DNA from: Ectothiorhodospiraceae bacterium
Lineage (GTDB): Bacteria; Pseudomonadota; Gammaproteobacteria; Nitrococcales; AK92
Direction: 5' to 3'
Assembly: GCA_029263635.1 (NCBI GenBank)
Contig: JAJUFY010000171.1
Coordinates: 1-5,273, forward strand
Length of the DNA stretch: 5,273 nt
Each line of letters begins with the position of its first letter. Positions within the stretch are counted from its first letter, which is position 1. Of this stretch, positions 1 through 4,727 are shown in pieces. Under the pieces are notes generated by a model. That model ran no database searches. It saw only the letters and a list, made by a program, of their open reading frames with translations, and was not told the origin of the DNA. The translations under genes and the position numbers were made by a program.

Positions 1-465
1 ATCGACGCCGCCGACTACACCGGCGCCGCCGTCAATTACGAGCTCGGCTTCTGGCAGATCACCAAGTACATCATCATGGGTCCGGCCTCGACGCCCTGCC
101 TGCACCAGCCGGTCGACCTGATGGACTTCGCGGTCAGCCGCCGCGTCTATGAGCGGATGTCCAAGAAGACCCAGGACCTGATGCACCAGCTGGTCGCCGC
201 CTATTCGCGAGAGCACTACATCGCCATTCAGGCTGCCAACGCCCAAGCCTGGCCCAAATACCGGGAGCGCGGCACCGAGATCATCCACTTGTCCGAGGAA
301 GACGCTCAGCGTTTCCGCAAGCTGGCCATTCCGCTCTGGTTCAAGTGGGCCAACACCGACCCGGATGCCGCCAAGCTGTTCCAGATGCATCTGAGAACGA
401 TGATGGATCCGGCGGTCGCGGTGATTACCGAGGAAGACATCAAGGGCCAGAAACTCAGCATCTGA
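1..465 (+). CDS. dctP: TRAP transporter DctP-type solute-binding protein, C-terminal part
   Basis: The reading frame is open from the first base and ends at a TGA at 463-465, giving 154 residues of a protein whose start lies outside the window. Such proteins are secreted to the periplasm, capture an organic acid or related anion and hand it to the QM membrane complex. The visible part begins with IDAADYTGAAVNYELGFWQI, followed by TKYIIMG and HQPVDLMDFAVSRRVYERM. This matches the C-terminal lobe of DctP/TakP-like receptors, where an 'IDA-x-(E/D)-(W/Y)' stretch precedes 'GF-(Y/W)-x-(I/V)-x-KY'. The rest is helical and charged, ending in TEEDIKGQKLSI, as expected for the family's last helices. 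Full-length members are about 330-380 residues, so more than half is missing, including the signal peptide. The next gene is the fused permease 103 bp downstream on the same strand, which supports a TRAP operon. The ligand cannot be read from this fragment; the mannitol/chloroaromatic subgroup is a guess from general similarity. Confidence 0.9.
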   Translation: MDAADYTGAAVNYELGFWQITKYIIMGPASTPCLHQPVDLMDFAVSRRVYERMSKKTQDLMHQLVAAYSREHYIAIQAANAQAWPKYRERGTEIIHLSEEDAQRFRKLAIPLWFKWANTDPDAAKLFQMHLRTMMDPAVAVITEEDIKGQKLSI

Positions 466-489
466 CTGGGCCGGGAAGGCGGCACGCAC

Positions 490-517
490 GGCACGACGTG
501 TTGATACACGCCGTGCC
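490..517 (+). repeat. Intercistronic hairpin between dctP and the permease gene
   Basis: The arms GGCACGACGTGT (490-501) and ACACGCCGTGCC (506-517) form a 12-position inverted repeat with one A-C mismatch around a TGAT loop. No T-run follows, so it does not look like an intrinsic terminator. It lies 24 nt after the dctP stop and 51 nt before the permease start. By analogy with other binding-protein transporter operons (for example malE-malF), such a hairpin may protect the 3' end of the binding-protein mRNA and favour its higher expression. That role is inference. Confidence 0.65.
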
Positions 518-568
518 TGTCGATGCCGGTCTTGCTACAGCAACGCCGCGTCTTCTCGGAGAGCCAGA

Positions 569-2830
569 ATGAATTTCGAGGTCAACTTCGTTCTGCCGCA
601 CTGGCTGTACTGGTCGTTCCTGCTGATCGGGCCGCTGGTCGCCCTCTATCTGATCAACCGCAGTTTCCGCCGGGGCCAGACCCCGACCGGCGTCACCGCC
701 GAAGAAGCCGCTCCGGTCGGCACCGGCGAAACGGTGCGGCCCCCCGGCAACGCCTTCACGCGCTACGTCGATGCGATCTCCGGCTTCACCGGCCGCTTCG
801 TCGGCTACTGGGCGCTGATCGCGCCGTTCATCTACACCTACGAGGTCATCGCCCGCTATCTCCTGAACTCGCCGACCAACTGGGCGCACGAGTCGATGTT
901 CCTGATGTTCGGCATGCAGTACCTGCTGGCCGGCGCCTACGCGCTGCGCGAGGACGGCCATGTGCGGGTGGACGTGCTGTACACCCGGCTGTCGCCATTG
1001 CTGCGCGCCGCGCTCGACCTGCTCACCTCGGTGTTCTTCTACATTTTCACGCTGGCGCTGATCACCACCGGCTGGACCTTCTTCGCCCAGTCGATGTCCA
1101 GCGAACAGTTCTTCTTCGCCGCCGGCTATCGCAACGAACTGTCCTTCACCGAATGGGCCATCCAGTATTACCCGGTGAAGTTCACCATTTTCCTGGGTGG
1201 GGTGTTGCTGCTGCTGCAGGGTACTGCCCGGCTCATCAAGGACATCCAGGCTTATCGGCTCGCCAGCACTGCCCATCGGAGCGACTCGACGGCCGCCGGC
1301 GTCATGTCGGGTGTCGGCGTCAATATCGAGCAACCGCCCGGGCTGACAGCTGCCCGCATCCTGGTCGGCATTGGCGTGCTGCTAGCGCTGCTGGCTCTGG
1401 TCGAGGTCATCAACATCGCCTTGTTCGAGGGCGACAGCCCGCTCTGGACACTGGAGAGCAGCCTGAGCGGCTTCGGCATCGGCGCCCTGACCGCCGTCAT
1501 GTTCGGCTCGCTGCTGGTGGTGCTGCTGGCCGGTCTGCCGCTCGCCTTCGTCACCGGTGGGCTGGGCGTGCTGTTCCTGTTCCTGATCGGCGACCACTAC
1601 ATGCTCAACCTGATCCCGTCGCGGATCTTCCCGCTGATGACCAACTATCAGCTCTCTGCCATCCCGCTGTTCATCTTCATGGCGGCAGTGCTGGAAAAGG
1701 CCGGGCTGATCGAGGAGCTGTTCGACGTCGTCTACAAGTGGCTGGGCGGCCTCAGGGGCGGCCTGGCGGTGGCCACCATCTTCGCCTCCACACTGCTGGC
1801 AGCGATGGTGGGCGTGATCGGTGCTGCAGTGGTGACCATGGGCATGATCGCGCTGCCGGCCATGCTCAGGCGCCGCTACGATCCGCAGATCGCCATGGGT
1901 TCGATCATGGCCGGCGGCACGCTGGGCATCCTGATTCCGCCGTCCATCCTCGCCATCCTCTACGGCGTGGTGGCACAGCAGTCGGTGGGCGAGCTCTATA
2001 TTGGTTCTGTGATCCCGGGGCTGCTGCTGTCCGGCATGTACATGCTCTACGTCTGGATCCGCTCCACCCTCAACCCGGCCGTCGGACCGCCGCTGCCGGT
2101 GGCGGAGCGGGTCAGCACGGCCGAGAAGCTGCGGCTGCTGCGCAGCATGCTGGCGCCTGTCTTTCTGGTGGTGCTGGTGCTGGGGGTGATCTTCACCGGC
2201 ATGGCGACCGCGGTAGAGGCGGCCGGCATCGGCTCGTTCGGCGCGCTGCTGGTGGCAGCCTTGCACGGCCGGCTGACCTGGCCGAACCTGCACGCGGCCT
2301 GCATGACCACGCTCAAGGCCACGGCCATGGTGCTGTGGATCGCTTTCGGCGCCAGCATCTTCGTCGGCTTCTATATCCTGCAGGGCGGCCAGGAGTTCGT
2401 GCAGGAGTCGATCGAGGGCTTCGGGCTGGGACCGTACGGCATTCTCGTCTTGATGATGATCATCCTGATTTTCCTGGGCATGTTCCTGGACTGGGTGGGC
2501 ATCCTGCTGCTGGCCGTGCCGATCTTCGTGCCGCTGATCATGCCGCTGGAATTCGACGGCGTGTTCGGTCTGCCGGGCGTGTCACCGGCCAACGTCGGGC
2601 TATGGTTCGGGGTGGTTTACCTGGTGAACATGCAGATATCGTTCCTGAGCCCGCCATTCGGCTATGCCCTGTTCTATATCCGCGGCGTGGCGCCGGCCTC
2701 GATACCGATGGCCGCTATCTTCCGCTCGGCCATTCCGTTCCTGCTGTTGCAGCTGGTCGGGCTGACGCTGGTGATCATCTTCCCCGGCCTGATCACCTGG
2801 CTGCCGAACCGGGTATACGGCGGGAACTAG
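569..2830 (+). CDS. dctM: TRAP transporter fused permease (DctQ-DctM)
   Basis: The 753-residue inner-membrane protein combines both TRAP membrane subunits and imports the substrate delivered by the upstream binding protein, normally coupled to Na+ or H+. An extra N-terminal hydrophobic segment spans about residues 9-30. A DctQ-like four-helix region covers about 79-225 and contains WAHESMFLMFGMQ and REDGHVRVDV (127-136), which match the DctQ 'W-x-x-E' and 'R-x-x-GH-x-x-VD' signatures. After a polar linker (about 226-258) and a further helix (262-286), the DctM domain runs from about 303 to 745. Its hallmarks are MAGGTLGILIPPS (447-459), GMATAVEAAGIGSFGALL (544-561), DWVGILLLAVPIFVP (641-655) and FLSPPFGYALF (692-702). 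The start is set by GGAGAG at 558-563, five bases before the ATG. DctQ alone is about 160-200 residues and DctM about 430, so the length fits a fusion plus one additional helix. No frameshift or missing motif is seen. The family call is very secure; the substrate is unknown. Confidence 0.95.
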   Translation: MNFEVNFVLPHWLYWSFLLIGPLVALYLINRSFRRGQTPTGVTAEEAAPVGTGETVRPPGNAFTRYVDAISGFTGRFVGYWALIAPFIYTYEVIARYLLNSPTNWAHESMFLMFGMQYLLAGAYALREDGHVRVDVLYTRLSPLLRAALDLLTSVFFYIFTLALITTGWTFFAQSMSSEQFFFAAGYRNELSFTEWAIQYYPVKFTIFLGGVLLLLQGTARLIKDIQAYRLASTAHRSDSTAAGVMSGVGVNIEQPPGLTAARILVGIGVLLALLALVEVINIALFEGDSPLWTLESSLSGFGIGALTAVMFGSLLVVLLAGLPLAFVTGGLGVLFLFLIGDHYMLNLIPSRIFPLMTNYQLSAIPLFIFMAAVLEKAGLIEELFDVVYKWLGGLRGGLAVATIFASTLLAAMVGVIGAAVVTMGMIALPAMLRRRYDPQIAMGSIMAGGTLGILIPPSILAILYGVVAQQSVGELYIGSVIPGLLLSGMYMLYVWIRSTLNPAVGPPLPVAERVSTAEKLRLLRSMLAPVFLVVLVLGVIFTGMATAVEAAGIGSFGALLVAALHGRLTWPNLHAACMTTLKATAMVLWIAFGASIFVGFYILQGGQEFVQESIEGFGLGPYGILVLMMIILIFLGMFLDWVGILLLAVPIFVPLIMPLEFDGVFGLPGVSPANVGLWFGVVYLVNMQISFLSPPFGYALFYIRGVAPASIPMAAIFRSAIPFLLLQLVGLTLVIIFPGLITWLPNRVYGGN

Positions 2831-2938
2831 CTGCTGGAGTCGGTTGCGCAGAAGTGGTGGGTGCAATTCGCAGCACGCCGGACGGCCATAAACTGCCAGG
2901 ACATCCGGCACGTTACAGCGACGCCTAACCAGCCCTGC
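2831..2938. other. Convergent intergenic gap with a weak hairpin
   Basis: The permease gene and mgsA end tail to tail here. The only structure I see is an imperfect two-part hairpin: GCCGGA (2877-2882) with TCCGGC (2904-2909), enclosing GGC (2884-2886) with GCC (2895-2897). Neither side carries a T-run, so no standard intrinsic terminator is visible for either gene. Termination may be Rho-dependent or involve transcription collision; that is inference. Confidence 0.35.
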
Positions 2939-3355
2939 TCAGTCCACGTCCTGGTCGACGGTCTTCGCCTGCACGATCAGCTCGGCGGTGGCGATGTTGG
3001 TGGCGAGCGGTATGTCATGGACGTTGCAGACGCGCTGCAGGGTCTGGATGTCCGGATCGTGGGGATGGGCGTTGAGCGGGTCGACGATGAAGATCACCGC
3101 GCCCACCTCGCCGGCCGCAACCCGCGCAGCGATCTGCGCGTCGCCGCCCAGCGGACCGGACAGTACGCACTCGACCAGCAGCCCGGTCGCCTCGGCGATC
3201 CGCTTGCCGGTGGTGCCGGTAGCAACCAGCTGCCAGCCTTCCAGGGCCTGGCGGTTGCGCTGGCAGAACGCCGTCAGGGCGTCCTTCTTGGTGTCATGCG
3301 CAATCAGCGCCATGACCGCCGGCGGCTTGCGCGGGCTGGAGCGAGATTGGTTCAT
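2939..3355 (-). CDS. mgsA: Methylglyoxal synthase
   Basis: This cytoplasmic enzyme converts dihydroxyacetone phosphate to methylglyoxal and phosphate, a bypass of lower glycolysis that relieves sugar-phosphate accumulation. The 138-residue protein has every family landmark, offset by one from E. coli MgsA numbering: ALIAHDTKK (H20, D21, K24), VATGTTG (44-50), SGPLGGD (66-72) with D72 matching the catalytic aspartate D71, and DPLNAHPHDPD (92-102) with H99 and D102 matching H98 and D101. The ATG at 3355 is preceded by AGGAG (complement of 3365-3369) at a nine-base spacing. The 14 residues before MALIAHD match the E. coli N-terminal length. A shorter start at Met15 (3313) has only a weak ribosome site. 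The protein stops about 14 residues before the E. coli end, and the bases after the stop do not encode the missing tail in another frame, so this looks natural. The first 62 bases lie inside the 3' end of truC. Confidence 0.95.
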   Translation of the reverse strand: MNQSRSSPRKPPAVMALIAHDTKKDALTAFCQRNRQALEGWQLVATGTTGKRIAEATGLLVECVLSGPLGGDAQIAARVAAGEVGAVIFIVDPLNAHPHDPDIQTLQRVCNVHDIPLATNIATAELIVQAKTVDQDVD

Positions 3356-4079
3356 GCAGTGCAGCTCCTGTCGAGGTCACGGTCGGCCAGCCGAAGCGTT
3401 CGTACAGCCGGACGAATTCCGCCGGCAACGGCGCCGAGATAGCCAGCTCGTCCTGGGTATAAGGATGCCGGAACACCAGCCGCTGTGCGAACAACAGCAA
3501 CCGATGGATGCCGAACTGCTGTCGGAACAGCCGGTTGTGTCGCCCTTCGCCATGCGTGGTGTCGCCGATCAGCGGATGGAAGATGTGGGCGAAGTGCTTG
3601 CGGATCTGGTGTCGGCGCCCGGTTTCCGGCTCTACCTCCACCAGGGAGTAGCGGGTGGTGGCGTAACGGCCGACCGGGATCGGCAGCTCGACCGTAGCCA
3701 GCCGGCGGTAGCGGGTGAGCGCCGGCTGGGCCGGCCGGCCCGGCTCCTCGCGCAGCGGGTAATCGATCACGCCTTCGGTATCGGTGTAGCCGCGGACGAC
3801 CGCCAGATAGCGCTTGGTTACCGCCCGTGCCTCGAACAGCTCGCACAGCGCCCGCGTCGCCGCCGGGTTCAGGCCGAACACCAGCACTCCGGAGGTGGGC
3901 CGGTCGAGCCGATGCACCGGATAGACCCGCTGGCCGATCTGGTCGCGTAGGCGCTGCAGCACGAATTCGCTGCCGTCGGCAATCCAGGTGCGGTGTACCA
4001 GCATGCCTGCCGGCTTGTCGACGGCAATGTAGTGCTGGTCGCGATAGAGCACCGGCAGCTCGGTGGGAGTTGAAGCCAT
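3294..4079 (-). CDS. truC: tRNA pseudouridine(65) synthase
   Basis: This RluA-family enzyme isomerises uridine 65 in the T-stem of certain tRNAs (in E. coli, tRNA-Ile1 and tRNA-Asp). The 261-residue protein follows E. coli TruC (about 260 residues) closely. It has VDKPAGMLVHRTW (20-32), the catalytic motif HRLDRPTSGV (56-65) with nucleophile D59, KRYLAVVRG (89-97), the TruC-like RYATTRYSLVEVEPETGRRH (138-157), then QIR and the IGDTTHGEGRHNR stretch (171-183), ending near ERFGWP (227-232). There is no S4 domain, as expected for TruC. The last 30 residues are an alanine/glycine-rich tail without family motifs, and 20 codons of it overlap the mgsA start. No Shine-Dalgarno sequence precedes the ATG at 4079; instead a TATGAT box ends six bases before it, so the mRNA may be leaderless. 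A GTG at codon 10 is possible but has no better ribosome site. Confidence 0.96.
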   Translation of the reverse strand: MASTPTELPVLYRDQHYIAVDKPAGMLVHRTWIADGSEFVLQRLRDQIGQRVYPVHRLDRPTSGVLVFGLNPAATRALCELFEARAVTKRYLAVVRGYTDTEGVIDYPLREEPGRPAQPALTRYRRLATVELPIPVGRYATTRYSLVEVEPETGRRHQIRKHFAHIFHPLIGDTTHGEGRHNRLFRQQFGIHRLLLFAQRLVFRHPYTQDELAISAPLPAEFVRLYERFGWPTVTSTGAALHEPISLQPAQAAGGHGADCA

Positions 4080-4085
4080 GCCGGC

Positions 4086-4091
4086 ATCATA
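4086..4091 (-). promoter_or_regulatory. Candidate -10 box for truC-mgsA, leaderless geometry
   Basis: The minus strand reads TATGAT from 4091 to 4086, five of six matches to TATAAT. Transcription starting seven bases downstream would begin at 4079, the A of the truC ATG. The region 17 bases upstream reads TCTTTT, a poor -35. It sits just past the T-tract of the preceding terminator, so truC needs its own promoter about here. The -10 motif is seen; its use is inferred. Confidence 0.4.
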
Positions 4092-4108
4092 ACCGCTGGC
4101 GGCGGCGC

Positions 4109-4136
4109 AAAAGAAAACCCGCTCCAGGGAGCGGGT
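4109..4136 (-). terminator. Intrinsic terminator on the minus strand, upstream of truC
   Basis: ACCCGCTC (4117-4124) and GAGCGGGT (4129-4136) form a perfect 8-bp stem with a CAGG loop. On the minus strand the stem is followed directly by TTTTCTTTT (complement of 4117-4109), the standard arrangement of a GC stem plus U-tract. On the plus strand no T-run follows. It therefore ends a minus-strand transcript arriving from above 4136 and insulates truC. Confidence 0.8.
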
Positions 4137-4204
4137 CCAGTTACCTGCACAAGCGCGGCGGGAATTTTTGTAGAGCCTGGTCAGCGACTGACCGCCGTGC
4201 AGAC
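4109..4204 (-). ncRNA. Candidate structured small RNA of about 95 nt
   Basis: No ORF explains the segment between the two minus-strand terminators. A TATAGT -10-like box (complement of 4211-4216) would start RNA near 4204, and the strong terminator ends it near 4109. The RNA could fold with GTGCAG/CTGCAC (plus-strand 4197-4202 with 4145-4150), CCGCC/GGCGG (4192-4196 with 4157-4161), and an alternative perfect small hairpin GGTCAG-CGA-CTGACC (4179-4193). An A-rich unpaired stretch (complement of AATTTTTGTAG, 4163-4173) and the terminator stem follow. The -35 match is poor (CCGTGA at 17-bp spacing). I recognise no known RNA family, no tRNA T-loop and no typical RsmA-binding repeats. It could equally be untranslated spacer. 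Confidence 0.3.
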
Positions 4205-4210
4205 GGGAGA

Positions 4211-4216
4211 ACTATA
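4211..4216 (-). promoter_or_regulatory. Possible -10 box for the small-RNA candidate
   Basis: The minus strand reads TATAGT from 4216 to 4211, five of six consensus bases, in an otherwise GC-rich stretch. The hexamer 17 bases upstream (CCGTGA) matches TTGACA at only two positions, and there is no TG extension. The -10 resemblance is clear, but promoter activity is doubtful without an activator. Confidence 0.25.
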
Positions 4217-4247
4217 CCCGCCTGCCGGGCCACTCACGGCGCACTGC

Positions 4248-4272
4248 CGCACAGTCGCGGGTCCGACTGGCG
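4248..4272. repeat. Inverted repeat in the intergenic region
   Basis: CAGTCG (4252-4257) and CGACTG (4264-4269) are perfect arms around CGGGTC. With one bulged base at 4251 the pairing extends by CGC (4248-4250) and GCG (4270-4272). It lies about 30 bp upstream of the TATAGT box on the minus strand, so it could be an operator or an RNA hairpin. No T-run is attached. No function is recognised. Confidence 0.4.
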
Positions 4273-4314
4273 CACAGAATCGTCATCTGCCGACACCGCC
4301 ACGTCGCCAATACG

Positions 4315-4346
4315 AAAAAGGCCCCGCTCCTTGGAGCAGGGCCTTT
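4315..4346 (-). terminator. Intrinsic terminator on the minus strand, after the microprotein gene
   Basis: AAAGGCCCCGCTCC (4317-4330) pairs with GGAGCAGGGCCTTT (4333-4346) with a single C-A mismatch at 4325/4338. The hairpin is about 13 bp with a four-base loop. On the minus strand it ends in five T residues (complement of 4315-4319). On the plus strand only TTT follows, so activity there would be weak. It sits 113 bp beyond the 33-codon ORF stop and would close that transcript. Confidence 0.8.
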
Positions 4347-4355
4347 GCCCACTTC

Positions 4356-4382
4356 ACGGCGGCGGTTTACACCGGCCGTCGT
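4356..4382. repeat. Imperfect hairpin in the 3' region of the microprotein transcript
   Basis: ACGGCGGCGGT (4356-4366) and ACCGGCCGTCGT (4371-4382) fold around TTAC with one bulged G and one G-T position. It lies 9 bp upstream of the terminator on the minus strand. It has no T-run of its own. It may stabilise the 3' end of the RNA; no other role is suggested by the sequence. Confidence 0.35.
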
Positions 4383-4459
4383 TCCTCGTGGAGCCGCTAG
4401 TCAGATAGTGACGCGCATGTCGATTTCAAGGCGGGGGACGCGCCGGTCTCAGCAACGTC

Positions 4460-4561
4460 TCAGCCGAACAGCGGCGCGAGGAGGGCGAATCCAGCCATGG
4501 CGACGGCCACGCCCAATACCAGCAGCACCACGGCCCGCTCGATGGCATCGATACGCTTCAT
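4460..4561 (-). CDS. Predicted single-pass membrane microprotein, 33 residues
   Basis: A short ORF reads ATG at 4561 to TGA at 4460. It begins MKRIDAIERA, continues with the hydrophobic core VVLLVLGVAVAMAGFALLAP (11-30) and ends LFG. The Shine-Dalgarno sequence is excellent: the minus strand has GGAGG (complement of 4570-4574), part of GGAGGTG, eight bases before the ATG. The basic N-terminus (K2, R3, R9) and uncharged C-terminus predict one membrane helix with the N-terminus in the cytoplasm. G17, A21 and G24 give small-residue spacing of the kind that supports helix packing. Codons are GC-rich like the neighbours, and a terminator follows at 4315-4346. It is divergent from the DNR-like regulator, 166 bp apart. 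I recognise no family (it is not CydX-like). It may be a small subunit or regulator of a membrane complex; that is inference. The gene call rests mainly on the ribosome site, hydrophobic pattern and terminator. Confidence 0.7.
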   Translation of the reverse strand: MKRIDAIERAVVLLVLGVAVAMAGFALLAPLFG

Positions 4562-4592
4562 GAAAAACACCTCCGACTACCGCTGTGAAACA

Positions 4593-4619
4593 TCGGCTCC
4601 GGACTCGGCCGGAAGCCGA
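4593..4619. promoter_or_regulatory. Imperfect palindrome in the microprotein leader or promoter
   Basis: TCGGCTCCGG (4593-4602) and CCGGAAGCCGA (4609-4619) are inverted with a single unpaired base, separated by ACTCGG. It lies 32 bp upstream of the microprotein ATG. It could be an operator for the divergent genes or a hairpin in the 5' leader. It does not resemble the TTGAT-N4-ATCAA FNR/DNR site. Confidence 0.4.
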
Positions 4620-4668
4620 CGCGAGAGCATGCCAGGGCTTCTGCTGCACTGCAACACGAACGGCGGGC

Positions 4669-4689
4669 GATCGGCAGCCGGCGCCGATC
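4669..4689. promoter_or_regulatory. Perfect inverted repeat over the dnr promoter
   Basis: GATCGGC (4669-4675) and GCCGATC (4683-4689) are perfect 7-bp arms around AGCCGGC. They overlap the candidate -35 hexamer and most of the spacer of the dnr promoter, the position expected for a repressor operator. The arms do not match the FNR/DNR consensus, so the binding protein, if any, is unknown. Confidence 0.45.
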
Positions 4690-4699
4690 CCTGTATGAT
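4671..4699 (+). promoter_or_regulatory. Candidate sigma-70 promoter for the DNR-like regulator
   Basis: TCGGCA (4671-4676, four of six -35 matches) and TATGAT (4694-4699, five of six -10 matches) are separated by exactly 17 bp. RNA would start near 4706 and leave a leader of about 22 nt. The leader has no clear Shine-Dalgarno sequence, only CAGAG at 4711-4715, so translation may be weak. An inverted repeat covers the -35 element. Confidence 0.5.
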
Positions 4700-4727
4700 C
4701 AGTACCAGGCCAGAGTCCGGCGGCGCC

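Noticed and set aside
455..1333. 292-codon open frame on the minus strand
   Set aside because: It is antisense to the permease, with a Gln/Glu/Arg/Gly-rich composition and no recognisable motif. It is a shadow frame.
1382..2293. 303-codon open frame on the minus strand
   Set aside because: The His/Gln/Arg/Asp-rich translation mirrors the permease's hydrophobic codons. No motif or ribosome site supports it.
523..2928. 801-codon open frame on the plus strand overlapping the permease gene
   Set aside because: Its translation is dominated by Arg, Ala, Gly, His and Pro with no domain, as expected of a +1 shadow in GC-rich DNA. The overlapping frame has a ribosome site and full DctQ/DctM motifs.
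2988..3950. 320-codon open frame on the plus strand opposite mgsA and truC
   Set aside because: Both minus-strand genes have complete catalytic motifs, and this frame shows none.
4212..4286. 24-codon ORF on the minus strand (begins MTILCASRTR)
   Set aside because: It has no Shine-Dalgarno sequence, an arginine-rich composition and no supporting context. Its stop lies within the TATAGT box.
3827..4408. 193-codon open frame on the plus strand over the truC start and intergenic region
   Set aside because: The composition is low-complexity Arg/Ala/Pro, and it runs through two terminator hairpins and antisense to truC.
4140..4460. tRNA or known regulatory RNA in the intergenic region
   Set aside because: I looked for a T-loop (GTTCRANYC) and cloverleaf arms on both strands and found none, and no riboswitch family that I know matches.
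4562..4727. FNR/ANR/DNR box controlling dnr or the microprotein
   Set aside because: No TTGAT-N4-ATCAA-like sequence is present. The TGATCA near 4697 has no spacer and overlaps the -10 box.
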